This document shows, piece by piece, positions 1 to 7,936 of a stretch of DNA of 12,122 nucleotides. The notes beneath the pieces are model-generated. The model was not told the DNA's origin, did not search any database, and worked only from the letters and a program-made list of their open reading frames with translations. Positions within the stretch are counted from its first letter, which is position 1. Every line of letters begins with the position of its first letter. The translations under genes and the position numbers were made by a program. This DNA comes from Chryseobacterium gleum (GTDB taxonomy: Bacteria; Bacteroidota; Bacteroidia; UBA10329), in the NCBI GenBank assembly GCA_945874195.1, contig CAMCFW010000025.1:1-12122 (forward strand). The letters run 5' to 3'.

Positions 1-2780
1 CCTAGCTTGTAGTAGCCTTCCACAATACCAGCAGCAGAGAAATTAAGCAGGATCGACTCGTGAGGAAAGGCCTCCATGCAACGGTCGAGGGTCTTTTCGG
101 CCTCTGCGTTCTTTCCTTCTTCAATCAACGAATTGGCCAAACGTGCATACATGCTGCGGTAGTTCAGGCTCATCCGTTCGGTTTCTGTGCCATGATACAC
201 ATCGGGCTTGTCCATATTGCCCCATTTGAACTTGTTGACCATATTATCATACATGGCCACGGTGTTCACTTCTCCGGTCTGTCCGTCCTTGTTGTTCTTC
301 TCAATGGGTACCAATCGGTAGGCCAGTCCTTCAATCTGGAAATAACGCTCAAGTCCAAGGTAGTTTTCACTTCCCACGGTCACAGCAAAATAGATGGGGC
401 GTTCCCAATTGGTGTTGGCCAAAAGGTCCAAAACCATAAGGTGATTCCGTGTGATGGAGGATCCTTTAAGGGTCCAGGTCATTTCTTTTACGATCCTATT
501 GGCCTGGTCGGGCCTAACGGTACCAGTGCTCATCACCTTGGCCGAATCGACCGTCAGCTTAAGGTTTTCCGTTGGGATATAATTGAAGTCGCCAACACGT
601 GTCTGAAGCATGTATTTCTGCTCGTTGCGCGCCACGAATTTCAGAACGTCCTTCAGCTCCACATGCCCCTGTATCTTTTGGTCGTAAATGGGGATCTGCA
701 GGCGCTTTTCGCCCAAGAGGTCTTCTTCAGAAAAGGTGAACGGAAGCTTTTCGGCATCGTAGGCCTTACGTCTCAATTGATCGATGTACCAATTGGTGTT
801 GAAAAGGCTCAGATTCACCACCCTCACGTCAGTACGAACGCCCTCCACTTCCTGCGCATACCACAGCGGGAAGGTGTCGTTGTCTCCGTTGGTGAAAAGG
901 ATTGCGTTCGGAGCACAGCTTTCGAGGTAGTTCACCGCAATGTCGCGGGCCGCATATCGGTTCGAACGGTCGTGGTCGTCCCAGCCTTCTTTGGCCATAA
1001 CGTATGGAACGGCAACCAGACTGAGCACCGTTGCCAGGCTTGCTGCCACTACTTTGGGTGTTTTCTGACTCAGTAGATGGAACAGACCGGCAACTCCAAG
1101 GCCTATCCACATGGCAAAGGCATAGAACGAGCCCACGTAAGCATAATCTCGTTCGCGAGGCTGAATGGGGTATTGATTCAGGTAGAACACGATGGCCAAT
1201 CCGGTCATGAGGAACATGAGCATCACCAACCAACCACCTTCCTGATCTTTATAGAATTGGAAGATCAGTCCGATAAGACCTAGGAACAACGGCAATAGAT
1301 AGAAGCGGTTATAGGCCTTGTTGCTGCTCATGGAAACGGGCAGGTCTGCCTGTGGCCCAAGTCGTGAATCATCCATAAAGGAGATGCCCGACACCCAATT
1401 TCCCTTGTTTATCTCGCCATGACCCTGAACATCGTTCTGTCTTCCCGCAAAATTCCACAGGAAATAACGCATGTACATGAATCCGATCTGATACTTCATC
1501 AAGAACGTCAAGTTCTGACCCGCTGTTGGCTTCACGTTTCCACCTTTGGCCCCTGTCCAACTCTTGTATTCTTCAATATGATGCCCCTGATTACTGTACA
1601 TTCGGGGAAGTAGTCCGCTCATCTTCGAGTCATATTCTGCAATGGACTTGCGGCCCGAAACCTTGTAAGAGTCAGCAGCCTGGTAATAGACCTTGGCACC
1701 ATCTTCCTTGCCCACGTATTCAGCATTGAAATAGGGCCCGTAGAACAAAGGCCTGTCGCCATATTGTTCGCGATTAAGGTAAGATTGTAGGGCAAAAACG
1801 TTGTCCGGATTGCTCTCATCCATTGGTGGATTCGCCATTGAGCGCACTACCGTAAGTGTGTAGGCCGAATAGCCCACCAGAAGCATCATAACGCTAAGGA
1901 TGACCGTGTTTAGGGTCACCATGTTCCTTTTCTTGGTGTAATAAAGTCCGAAGACAATGGCCGCAACCACTGCAATAAGATACACCAACAGCCCTGTATT
2001 GAAAGAAAGCCCCAAGCCATTGATGAACACAAGTTCGAAACGACTGGCCAACCACACCACACCAGGAATGACACCATATTGCACCACGAACAGAACCGCA
2101 ATGGATGCAACGCCCGCGATCACAAATCCTGTAGTTGACGGTTTGAATTTCCTGAAATAGTAAACGAATCCAATGGCCGGAATGGCCAGAAGGTTCAGTA
2201 AGTGAACTCCGATGGACATGCCGAACAGCAAGGCAATAAGCACGATATAACGGTCTGCATGCGGCTCATCGGCCACAGTTTCCCATTTCAGGATGATCCA
2301 AAAAACCAACGCGGTGAACATGGACGAAAGCGCATACACCTCGCCTTCCACAGCCGAAAACCAGAACGAATCGGAGAAGGTGAAGGCCAAAGCACCGACC
2401 ACACCACTGCCCATTACGGCAATGATGCTTGCAGTATCGTTCTCATCACCATTCTTTCCTATAACCAGTTTCTTGGCAAAGTGTGTAATGGACCAGAAGA
2501 GGAACAGGATGGTGAACGCGCTTGCCAAGGCCGACATGGTATTCACCCATTTGGCCACTTGGGTCACATCATCGCCTGCAAATAAGGCGAAGAAACGGGC
2601 CAAAAGTTGGAACATGGGCGCGCCTGGTTCGTGGCCCACCATGAGCTTATAAGATGCCGAAATGTACTCGCCACAATCCCACCAACTGGCAGATGGTTCG
2701 ATGGTGGAAACATAAACATAGGAGGCGATGAAAAGCACGATCCATCCGGTTATGTTGTTTATCAATTTGTACTTACTCAT
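1..2780 (-). CDS. DUF2723 / GT117-family multi-pass membrane protein (partial, C-terminus beyond the left edge)
   Basis: The reading frame is open from an ATG at 2780 to the left edge, giving 926 residues with no stop. The N-terminus has a membrane helix (about 11-27) followed by WWDCGEYI (33-40) and VGHEPGAP (48-55), the hallmark first loop of DUF2723. Many hydrophobic helices follow up to about residue 310, including one with GVHLLNLLAIPA (191-202). Further family-like motifs are ANPPMDESNPDN (316-327) and SYLNREQYGDRPL (333-345). A large soluble part contains NGDNDTFPLWY, and the last 60 residues look like a TPR unit. DUF2723 is now classed with GT117, whose human member TMEM260 is a protein O-mannosyltransferase; by analogy this may use a lipid-linked sugar on exported proteins, with Asp35/Glu38 as candidate catalytic acids. 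Bacterial substrates are not known to me. No Shine-Dalgarno sequence precedes the ATG, as is common in Bacteroidota. The gene diverges from tRNA-Gln. Family membership is firm; the reaction is inference. Confidence 0.9.
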   Translation of the reverse strand, partial: MSKYKLINNITGWIVLFIASYVYVSTIEPSASWWDCGEYISASYKLMVGHEPGAPMFQLLARFFALFAGDDVTQVAKWVNTMSALASAFTILFLFWSITHFAKKLVIGKNGDENDTASIIAVMGSGVVGALAFTFSDSFWFSAVEGEVYALSSMFTALVFWIILKWETVADEPHADRYIVLIALLFGMSIGVHLLNLLAIPAIGFVYYFRKFKPSTTGFVIAGVASIAVLFVVQYGVIPGVVWLASRFELVFINGLGLSFNTGLLVYLIAVVAAIVFGLYYTKKRNMVTLNTVILSVMMLLVGYSAYTLTVVRSMANPPMDESNPDNVFALQSYLNREQYGDRPLFYGPYFNAEYVGKEDGAKVYYQAADSYKVSGRKSIAEYDSKMSGLLPRMYSNQGHHIEEYKSWTGAKGGNVKPTAGQNLTFLMKYQIGFMYMRYFLWNFAGRQNDVQGHGEINKGNWVSGISFMDDSRLGPQADLPVSMSSNKAYNRFYLLPLFLGLIGLIFQFYKDQEGGWLVMLMFLMTGLAIVFYLNQYPIQPRERDYAYVGSFYAFAMWIGLGVAGLFHLLSQKTPKVVAASLATVLSLVAVPYVMAKEGWDDHDRSNRYAARDIAVNYLESCAPNAILFTNGDNDTFPLWYAQEVEGVRTDVRVVNLSLFNTNWYIDQLRRKAYDAEKLPFTFSEEDLLGEKRLQIPIYDQKIQGHVELKDVLKFVARNEQKYMLQTRVGDFNYIPTENLKLTVDSAKVMSTGTVRPDQANRIVKEMTWTLKGSSITRNHLMVLDLLANTNWERPIYFAVTVGSENYLGLERYFQIEGLAYRLVPIEKNNKDGQTGEVNTVAMYDNMVNKFKWGNMDKPDVYHGTETERMSLNYRSMYARLANSLIEEGKNAEAEKTLDRCMEAFPHESILLNFSAAGIVEGYYKL

Positions 2781-2853
2781 AGGGGGGCTTTTTTAGCGTG
2801 GTCGAATTTAGGAATATTACCCACAAGAGACCGAGAAGGGCTTGCAAAAGTTG

Positions 2854-2884
2854 TTTGTGCCAATGTTAAACTTTCTTATTTTTG
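2854..2884 (+). promoter_or_regulatory. Promoter of tRNA-Gln (Bacteroidota type)
   Basis: TTTG at 2854-2857 is followed after 19 bases by TATTTTTG at 2877-2884. This matches the Bacteroidota primary sigma consensus (TTTG or TTG near -33, TAnnTTTG near -7) in both sequence and spacing. The tRNA begins 11 bases after the -7 element, as expected for a transcript with a very short 5' leader. Confidence 0.75.
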
Positions 2885-2894
2885 CCGCCCAAAT

Positions 2895-2967
2895 TGACCC
2901 ATGGTGTAACTGGCACCACGTCTGGTTTTGGTCCAGAAGAGTCTAGGTTCGAGCCCTAGTGGGTCAA
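2895..2967 (+). tRNA. tRNA-Gln (anticodon TTG)
   Basis: A full cloverleaf can be drawn. The acceptor stem TGACCCA pairs with TGGGTCA (7 bp). The D stem GTG pairs with CAC and carries the usual A14 and G18-G19. The anticodon stem TCTGG pairs with CCAGA around the loop TTTTGGT, with TTG at 2928-2930, reading CAA and by wobble CAG. The T stem CTAGG pairs with CCTAG around TTCGAGC. The U1-A72 pair is the weak first pair typical of glutamine tRNAs. The discriminator base is A, and CCA is not encoded. It is an isolated single tRNA with its own promoter and terminator. Confidence 0.95.
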
Positions 2968-2977
2968 CTGAAGTTTG

Positions 2978-3012
2978 AAAAAACACCTCATTTACTCGAG
3001 GTGTTTTTTTTT
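2978..3012. terminator. Bidirectional intrinsic terminator between tRNA-Gln and the adhesin gene
   Basis: CACCTC at 2984-2989 pairs with GAGGTG at 2998-3003 around an 8-base loop. It is flanked by six A's on the left and nine T's on the right, so the stem extends into A-T pairs and a T tract follows in either direction. It lies 10 bases after the tRNA and 26 bases after the stop of the convergent adhesin gene, so it probably ends both transcripts. Confidence 0.85.
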
Positions 3013-3037
3013 ACCCACGATATTTTAGTTCAGCAGC

Positions 3038-6000
3038 CTAGTTGTGCCGATACAGCGTGACCGACCCAGTGATGATCTTTGGCTCAAAGGTGTTGAACTT
3101 CTTCAGTGTGAACTGATAGACGTACACACCCTGTTGCACCGGCTTCAGGCTGCCCTGTTCGAGACCGTCCCAATCGGTTAGATGATTGTCGGTTTGCCAA
3201 ACAAGACTGCCCCAACGGTTATACACCTGTGCATTGTAGCTTTCATACTCAAAATTCAGCCCTCTTGGCCCCCAGGTATCGTTCTTACCATCATCGTCAG
3301 GGGTGAATGCATTCGGAACATAGAACGTGAACAACGGAGCAACCTCCACATAACGGAAGGTCGTGTCAGAACAGCCATACCTCGCTTCGTTATAAGCGAT
3401 CAGCATCACTAGAAACACCCCGCTCGTATCATAAAGATGCTCCGGGTCTTCCTGATAGCCCACATTCCCATCACCGAAATGCCACTCGTACGTGATTGCA
3501 TTACTGCTTGAATTGACGAACTGCACAATAGGGTCTGTAAGTTCTTCGGGTTCTGAACGCGTTCCGAATGCCGCAACTGGAGCGGTAATTGCTCCGACCG
3601 AGATCGAGCCGCTCACCGAACATCCGCCTGCATCGTTCACAATAACCGAATAATCTCCCGAGGTCAGGCCGGTGTTCAGGCCAGATGGTGGAACGGTCGT
3701 GGAAAATAGATTGCTCGAATCGCTAATGGCCGACCAAATGAACTCGAACGGGGCTGTTCCGCCTATCATCACCGCACGTATTGCTCCGTTGCCCCGCCCG
3801 CATGTGTCGTCCCCGGCCGTGAGCTGAATGTTGATTGGAAGCGGTTCTATCACGATGACGGTTGTGTCTGCCACGCAGCCCAATCCATCTGTCACAGTCA
3901 CGTTATAAGGCCCGGCAAGCAGGTTCTGGATGGTGGCCGTGTTAGATTGGAATGCATTATCCCACTGATAGGAATATGGCGGTGTAGAGCCCGAGGCCGC
4001 TACCGTGGCTTCTCCGTTCGTCTGTCCAAAGCAAAGAATGTTTGTATGAGATGCATTGATGTTCGGAAGTGGATTCACAGTCACATTCTGAATCGTAGTG
4101 CCGATACATCCATTGGAAGTGGCAACGGCCAAAGCCACAGGGTAAGTGCCGCTGGCAGCATAAGTATGTGTGGGAGATGCTGCGACTCCTATGCTTCCAT
4201 CACCAAAATCCCAAGCGCTTTGATTGATGACCCCCGAACTCACAGAGCTGGTATTGGTGAACACTGTTGCATTGCCCAAGCACGTTGCAGGAGCAGTGAA
4301 GGAGGCTACTGGAGAGGGATACACCGTAACGTTCGAGGTATAGGTGGCAGTGCAAAGGTCTGCACTAACGACACCCAAGGTCACAGGGTAAGTGCCTGCA
4401 TTGGCAAAGTTGAATGTTGGTGACTGTGCCACTGAATTTCCCTGACCGTCAAAATCCCACGCCCATTGCGCGATCGCTGAACCGCTCACAGATGAATTAT
4501 CCGTGAACACGGCTGGAGTGCCGATACACACATTGGTTGTAGTGAAATTGGCCACTGGAACCTGAAACACCACAGCCTGAAAGGTCACGTTATCCGTGCA
4601 ATTGCCCGAACCGGCAACCAAGGTCACATTATAAACCCCAGGACCAGTGTATGTGTGTGTTGGGTTTTGCAACGCGGAACTAGTATTGTCCCCGAAATCC
4701 CAGTCCCAGTCCGTCACTGCACCTGAGGTGATGGTTGAAGCATCAAAGAACTGAACTGCGACCCCATCGCAGGCATCAACCACGGTGAAATCAGCTGTTG
4801 GTGTTCCACTTTGGGTGATGGTCACATCATCTGTGCTTTGGCATCCCGAACCATCGGTGGCGGTCACCGTGTAAGTTCCTTGTGTTACGGTAACAGCAGC
4901 CGTCACTGGTCCATGCGTCCACACGTAGCTTACGCCACCGCTTGCCGTGACAGTGGTGTTTCCACCCAAGCAATGGCTCAATGCTCCGCTGAAATTGATG
5001 GCAAAGGGAGCCGTTTCAGTAACAATGACGTTGTCCGTTCCTGTGCAACCGTTCCCATCTGTTCCCACAACCGCGTAAGATCCCTGTGTGACCGTGATGG
5101 CTGCTGTGTTGCTATTCCCCGGGTCATCCCAAACGTAAGTCACGCCCCCGTTGGCCGTGATGGTAGTGTTACTTCCCGCACAATAGCTAAGGGTCCCTGT
5201 AATGTTGATATTGGGCGCTGCAAACTGAGCTTGATTGCTGAAGGGCGCGCTTGGTGCCGATGTGCATGTAAGGTCGCTTTCAGTCACCGTATAGTTGGTG
5301 CCGAGGTTCATTCCACTGACCACACCGCCAGCACCTACAGTTGGTCCTATTGGAGTAAAAGTGTAAGTATTTGCCGCGTTGTATGTCGTAATAGTACTAC
5401 TTCCGTTAGCTGAACAAGTGGCTGAAGTTGTGGAAACAATGGGGTCAACCACTGAACCCGTGGCCGCAGCATTGCTGAATGGTGCGCTGGGCGGTGTTGC
5501 ACAACTTCCAGTGCCTGCCACAAGCGTGTAGTTCGTTCCCGGCACCATTCCAGTGATCGCTCCGCCTGCCCCCACCGTGGGACCAAGTGGAGAGAAAGTA
5601 TAGGTTTCGCCAGGCACGTAATTGCTTACCGTGCTCGTTCCGGGAGACGAACATGTTGCCGGGGTGCTGGCAATCGTTGGGGTAACAGGAGGTGTTCCTG
5701 AACCACCGAAGGTGATGAGAATGGCACCCGCACCGCCAACTCCACCAGTGGAATTACCGCCTCCTGCACCACCTCCGCCATAGGCGGTCCCTGCGGAACC
5801 GGTGCTGGCGCCTCCGGCCCCTCCGCCTGGTCCTGCGCCTGCTCCACCAAGCCCGCCATTGCCCCCATTTCCATTGCTACCTGCTGTTCCTGAAATATTG
5901 GTCGTGCCTCCACTGGCGGTTCCGCCTGCACCGCCATTTCCGGGGCTTCCTTCCGTACCCGAACCGCCCGAGCCATTGCCACCACCATTTGCCATAAGGC

Positions 6001-6415
6001 TAATGGCCGCTCCGCCTACGTCTGTTCCTGAGAATGTACTTGCTCCTCCAGTGGTTCCGGCACCCCCGCTCGATGCGTCACTTCCGTTGCTGCCGCCACA
6101 GCCGCTTGCACCTGCGCTGTAATTGAAAGAAGAACCTGGAGTTACGTTAATGGTTATGCTGGTAAAACCCCCGCCACCGGCTCCACCTCCGCCACGCGTA
6201 TCGAAAAAGCCACCGTTGCTGCCTCCACCGCCTCCTCCAGCACCGCCACCGGCCCCATACACATCAATTGTGATCGAGGTAACTCCGCAGGGAACGACCC
6301 ACGAACCTGAAACGGCCCCTCCGTTGCATCCCGCACCGGCAAAGGTCACATCCTGAGCACGCATAATGGTGACAGGAAAAAGCAAGAAAAAACCGAAAAT
6401 TGCGCAGATCCTCAT
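3038..6415 (-). CDS. Secreted modular adhesin: Gly-rich head, PKD and SprB repeats, T9SS type B C-terminal sorting domain
   Basis: A 1125-residue exported protein. Residues 1-20 are a signal peptide ending MRA before QD. Residues 22-235 are a glycine-rich domain that opens with a WVVPCGVTSITI segment, as in the Gly_rich_2 family. Two 63-residue repeats follow (253-315 and 332-394), then two Ig-like repeats (404-466 and 474-536). PKD domains carry WDFGD-type cores at 572-576, 653-657, 735-739 and 978-982. SprB-like repeats lie near 787-857 and 860-943. The C-terminus (about 1028-1125), with FYVPNAFTPDDDGKNDTW and YNRWGSLVW, is the CHU_C / TIGR04131 sorting domain that directs cargo through the type IX system to the cell surface or medium. 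PKD and SprB modules are typical of gliding and attachment proteins, so a role in adhesion is likely; the ligand is unknown. It stands alone, 183 bases downstream of the MORN gene. The first ATG immediately precedes a good signal peptide, so the start is secure. Confidence 0.92.
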   Translation of the reverse strand: MRICAIFGFFLLFPVTIMRAQDVTFAGAGCNGGAVSGSWVVPCGVTSITIDVYGAGGGAGGGGGGSNGGFFDTRGGGGAGGGGFTSITINVTPGSSFNYSAGASGCGGSNGSDASSGGAGTTGGASTFSGTDVGGAAISLMANGGGNGSGGSGTEGSPGNGGAGGTASGGTTNISGTAGSNGNGGNGGLGGAGAGPGGGAGGASTGSAGTAYGGGGAGGGNSTGGVGGAGAILITFGGSGTPPVTPTIASTPATCSSPGTSTVSNYVPGETYTFSPLGPTVGAGGAITGMVPGTNYTLVAGTGSCATPPSAPFSNAAATGSVVDPIVSTTSATCSANGSSTITTYNAANTYTFTPIGPTVGAGGVVSGMNLGTNYTVTESDLTCTSAPSAPFSNQAQFAAPNINITGTLSYCAGSNTTITANGGVTYVWDDPGNSNTAAITVTQGSYAVVGTDGNGCTGTDNVIVTETAPFAINFSGALSHCLGGNTTVTASGGVSYVWTHGPVTAAVTVTQGTYTVTATDGSGCQSTDDVTITQSGTPTADFTVVDACDGVAVQFFDASTITSGAVTDWDWDFGDNTSSALQNPTHTYTGPGVYNVTLVAGSGNCTDNVTFQAVVFQVPVANFTTTNVCIGTPAVFTDNSSVSGSAIAQWAWDFDGQGNSVAQSPTFNFANAGTYPVTLGVVSADLCTATYTSNVTVYPSPVASFTAPATCLGNATVFTNTSSVSSGVINQSAWDFGDGSIGVAASPTHTYAASGTYPVALAVATSNGCIGTTIQNVTVNPLPNINASHTNILCFGQTNGEATVAASGSTPPYSYQWDNAFQSNTATIQNLLAGPYNVTVTDGLGCVADTTVIVIEPLPINIQLTAGDDTCGRGNGAIRAVMIGGTAPFEFIWSAISDSSNLFSTTVPPSGLNTGLTSGDYSVIVNDAGGCSVSGSISVGAITAPVAAFGTRSEPEELTDPIVQFVNSSSNAITYEWHFGDGNVGYQEDPEHLYDTSGVFLVMLIAYNEARYGCSDTTFRYVEVAPLFTFYVPNAFTPDDDGKNDTWGPRGLNFEYESYNAQVYNRWGSLVWQTDNHLTDWDGLEQGSLKPVQQGVYVYQFTLKKFNTFEPKIITGSVTLYRHN
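4070..4828 (-). repeat. Array of three consecutive PKD domains in the adhesin
   Basis: Residues about 530-782 contain three units of about 83 residues. Each has an aspartate-rich WDF(G)D core (572-576, 653-657, 735-739), then a PTHTY or PTFNF motif, then a G.Y.V.L strand, as in PKD domains. The second unit has WDFDGQ where the others have WDFGD. A fourth PKD unit stands apart near 945-1025, after the SprB-like repeats. Confidence 0.8.
4808..5206 (-). repeat. Two-copy Ig-like repeat in the adhesin
   Basis: Residues 404-466 and 474-536 are tandem copies. Each has the pattern G.LS.C.G.NTT.TA.GGV.YVW, then TAA.TVTQG.Y.V..TDG.GC. This is the beta-sandwich repeat commonly found between PKD domains and the type B sorting domain in Bacteroidota adhesins. 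Each copy has two cysteines in equivalent places. Confidence 0.75.
5234..5659 (-). repeat. Two-copy 63-residue internal repeat in the adhesin (period 79 residues)
   Basis: Bases 5471-5659 and 5234-5422 encode two copies. Both begin ATCS, both contain YTF.P.GPTVGAGG...GM..GTNYT, and both end PSAPFSN. The segment GPTVGAGG is identical in the two copies. They are separated by a 16-residue linker. I do not recognise a named domain. Cysteines at matching positions (255 and 334, then 305 and 384) suggest one disulfide per unit. Confidence 0.8.
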
Positions 6416-6598
6416 GAGAGTGCTTGATCTTCTTTGAAATGGTAAAGAAAGCTATTCCCAAGTAGAAAAACTGACGTGTTCATTAAGCGATCAACTGTTT
6501 GGAACAAGTCCTTAACGCGCGTAACGAATGCCAGTTGCCAAGGACAACCTAAGAAGGGAGGGCGAAGAACACTTTTTGCCTGTGGGAAATTCTAAGGC

Positions 6599-7432
6599 CT
6601 ACTCTCCAACCTTTTTGCCCCCCGCATAACTTACGGACGAGATCAGTTTTCCGTTCTCGTAGAGAAAAACGGTTCCATCAATGAGCTTCTTGTCCTTAAA
6701 AGTACCCTCTTTTGAAACAGTACCATCTGGGTTCATGAGCTTGTTATAGCCATCAATTATCTCCCCTCGGCCCAGAAGCTTGGTTTGGGTCTTTCCTGAA
6801 TGTTTCTTTGAATTCTCGTCAAACTCCTTTCCACGAACCAGATTAACAGTTCGATCGGCTTGCAGGTTACCATCGTTGAAGTAGCGTTTTGAACTCAATG
6901 AACCGTCATCGTTGTATTCGCGTAATTCTCCAGCTTCTTTACCATCCTTCCAGTCTCCAAGATATTGGATTACGCCATTCTCATGAAAGTAACGCTGTTC
7001 TCCCTCGCGCTTACCCGATGCGTTGTAGCTCCAATCGTATTTCAGATTGCCGTTCTCGTAAAAATACTTGTATTGGCCGGCCCACTGGTTCATTTTCCAG
7101 ATGCCCTCTTCCTGAATTCGACCCGAACGGTAGTAGATCCTTGCGTAGCCGTTTGCAATGTTATTGGCAAAGGTAAGCTCGTGCTTCTTATTCCCGTTGG
7201 GGTAGTATTTGGTCCACACACCAACCTTCTTATTGTTAAAGAATTCTCCTTCTTCAACCAGCTGGTCAGATTCATAGCCAACGAATTTACCATCGCTATT
7301 ATACACTCTCCACCATCCTTGTTTTAGATTGTTTGCATCACGCTGGTTGAGGGTGTCCTTTGCCGATTGGGCAGAGGAGACCCCAAAAAAAAGGAGAATA
7401 AGAATTTGGGTGAATACACTCTTGGCGATCAT
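6599..7432 (-). CDS. Exported MORN-type (MORN_2 / YwqK-like) repeat protein
   Basis: 277 residues. Residues 1-21 form a signal peptide, with probable cleavage after SSA before Q22, so the protein is periplasmic or surface-located. The rest is a run of short repeats with a YxNG..K...F pattern and G.W or G.Y turns: YYPNGNKKHE (77-86), YRSGRIQEEG (101-110), YENGNLKYDW (125-134), FHENGVIQYLGDW (149-161), YNDDGSLSSKRYF (173-185), MNPDGTVSKEGTF (233-245) and YENGKLISSV (258-267). This is the MORN_2 pattern, often annotated as YwqK-family antitoxin; that name is inherited, and no toxin gene adjoins it here. The function of exported Bacteroidota members is not established. The gene is transcribed in the same direction as the adhesin, 183 bases upstream of it, and no clear terminator is seen between them, so co-transcription is possible but unproven. 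The start is the only ATG before the signal peptide. Confidence 0.85.
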   Translation of the reverse strand: MIAKSVFTQILILLFFGVSSAQSAKDTLNQRDANNLKQGWWRVYNSDGKFVGYESDQLVEEGEFFNNKKVGVWTKYYPNGNKKHELTFANNIANGYARIYYRSGRIQEEGIWKMNQWAGQYKYFYENGNLKYDWSYNASGKREGEQRYFHENGVIQYLGDWKDGKEAGELREYNDDGSLSSKRYFNDGNLQADRTVNLVRGKEFDENSKKHSGKTQTKLLGRGEIIDGYNKLMNPDGTVSKEGTFKDKKLIDGTVFLYENGKLISSVSYAGGKKVGE

Positions 7433-7510
7433 AATTAAATAGCAATGGTGTAGGCTTATACCTGAAGAAGCGCAACTAGGTTTCAGGTGGTTGGTCGATA
7501 AGCGTTTTGG

Positions 7511-7542
7511 TTGTGACTTTTACAGGCGGATTCGTATATTTG
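7511..7542 (+). promoter_or_regulatory. Promoter of the SiaC-like gene, nearly leaderless
   Basis: TTG at 7511-7513 is followed after 21 bases by TATATTTG at 7535-7542, a full match to TAnnTTTG. The ATG at 7553 is only 10 bases beyond the -7 element, so the 5' leader should be a few bases long and translation probably needs no Shine-Dalgarno pairing. Confidence 0.65.
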
Positions 7543-7552
7543 GGCAAGGGAC

Positions 7553-7936
7553 ATGGAGAAGTGGAACATAGAGGCAACGGATAGGAGTCCGAGCGTGGTT
7601 CTTGACCGCCAAGAATCGATGATCAAGATTGAGGGACGTTCGTATCCGGAAGAGGGAATGGACTTCTTTGAGCCCATCATTGCTCGACTCAGAACCCTTC
7701 AGAACTCTGAGAGCCCCATCGGCACTGTTCATATCAGGCTTGAGTATTACAATTCAGCAACGGCCAAAGCGTTGGCCGAGATATTCACATCGCTGATGAC
7801 CTTAAAGGCAAGGGGTTTTCCTACTAAAGTGATATGGGAATTTGAAGAAGAAGATGAAGGCATTCAGGAGGATGTGGAAATGTTCATGGACACCTTTAAC
7901 CTTCCGTTCGACATTCGTTATACTTTCTTTAAGTGA
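7553..7936 (+). CDS. SiaC-family regulatory phosphoprotein (DUF1987)
   Basis: A 127-residue cytoplasmic protein matching SiaC/DUF1987 in length and layout. It has an N-terminal strand, then IKIEGRSYPEEGMDFFEPII (24-43), then IRLEYYNSATAKALAEIF (61-78), and an acidic C-terminal helix with LPFDIRY (117-123). In Pseudomonas aeruginosa, SiaC binds and activates the diguanylate cyclase SiaD when unphosphorylated and is switched by the kinase SiaB and the phosphatase SiaA. The phosphorylated residue there is a threonine after the LN or FN motif. By alignment from memory the equivalent here is Ser68 in YYNSAT, with Thr70 close by. No kinase, phosphatase or cyclase gene adjoins it, so partners must be elsewhere or differ. 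The start is supported by the family-like N-terminus and by the promoter just upstream. Its stop overlaps the end of the convergent threonine dehydrogenase gene. Confidence 0.88.
   Translation: MEKWNIEATDRSPSVVLDRQESMIKIEGRSYPEEGMDFFEPIIARLRTLQNSESPIGTVHIRLEYYNSATAKALAEIFTSLMTLKARGFPTKVIWEFEEEDEGIQEDVEMFMDTFNLPFDIRYTFFK

Noticed and set aside
60..1076. A 338-residue open frame on the plus strand
   Set aside because: It lies entirely opposite the DUF2723 gene, whose minus-strand translation carries conserved family motifs. The plus frame shows no recognisable domain.
2202..2897. Overlapping plus-strand open frames of 96-127 residues
   Set aside because: Most of this stretch is opposite the N-terminal membrane region of the DUF2723 gene, and the rightmost frame runs into the tRNA promoter. 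No family resemblance or promoter supports them.
4070..5659. Repeated DNA considered as a CRISPR array or satellite
   Set aside because: The repeats are in-frame protein domain repeats with diverged codons and long periods, without short identical direct repeats and unique spacers.
5802..6356. Two proline-rich open frames on the plus strand
   Set aside because: They are the reverse complement of the glycine-rich part of the adhesin: GGN codons read backward as NCC, giving proline and alanine runs. The minus-strand frame has the signal peptide, domains and sorting signal.
6599..7432. Toxin-antitoxin system suggested by the YwqK-like repeats
   Set aside because: The protein has a signal peptide and is exported, and no small toxin gene adjoins it. 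The antitoxin label is a family name, not evidence of function.
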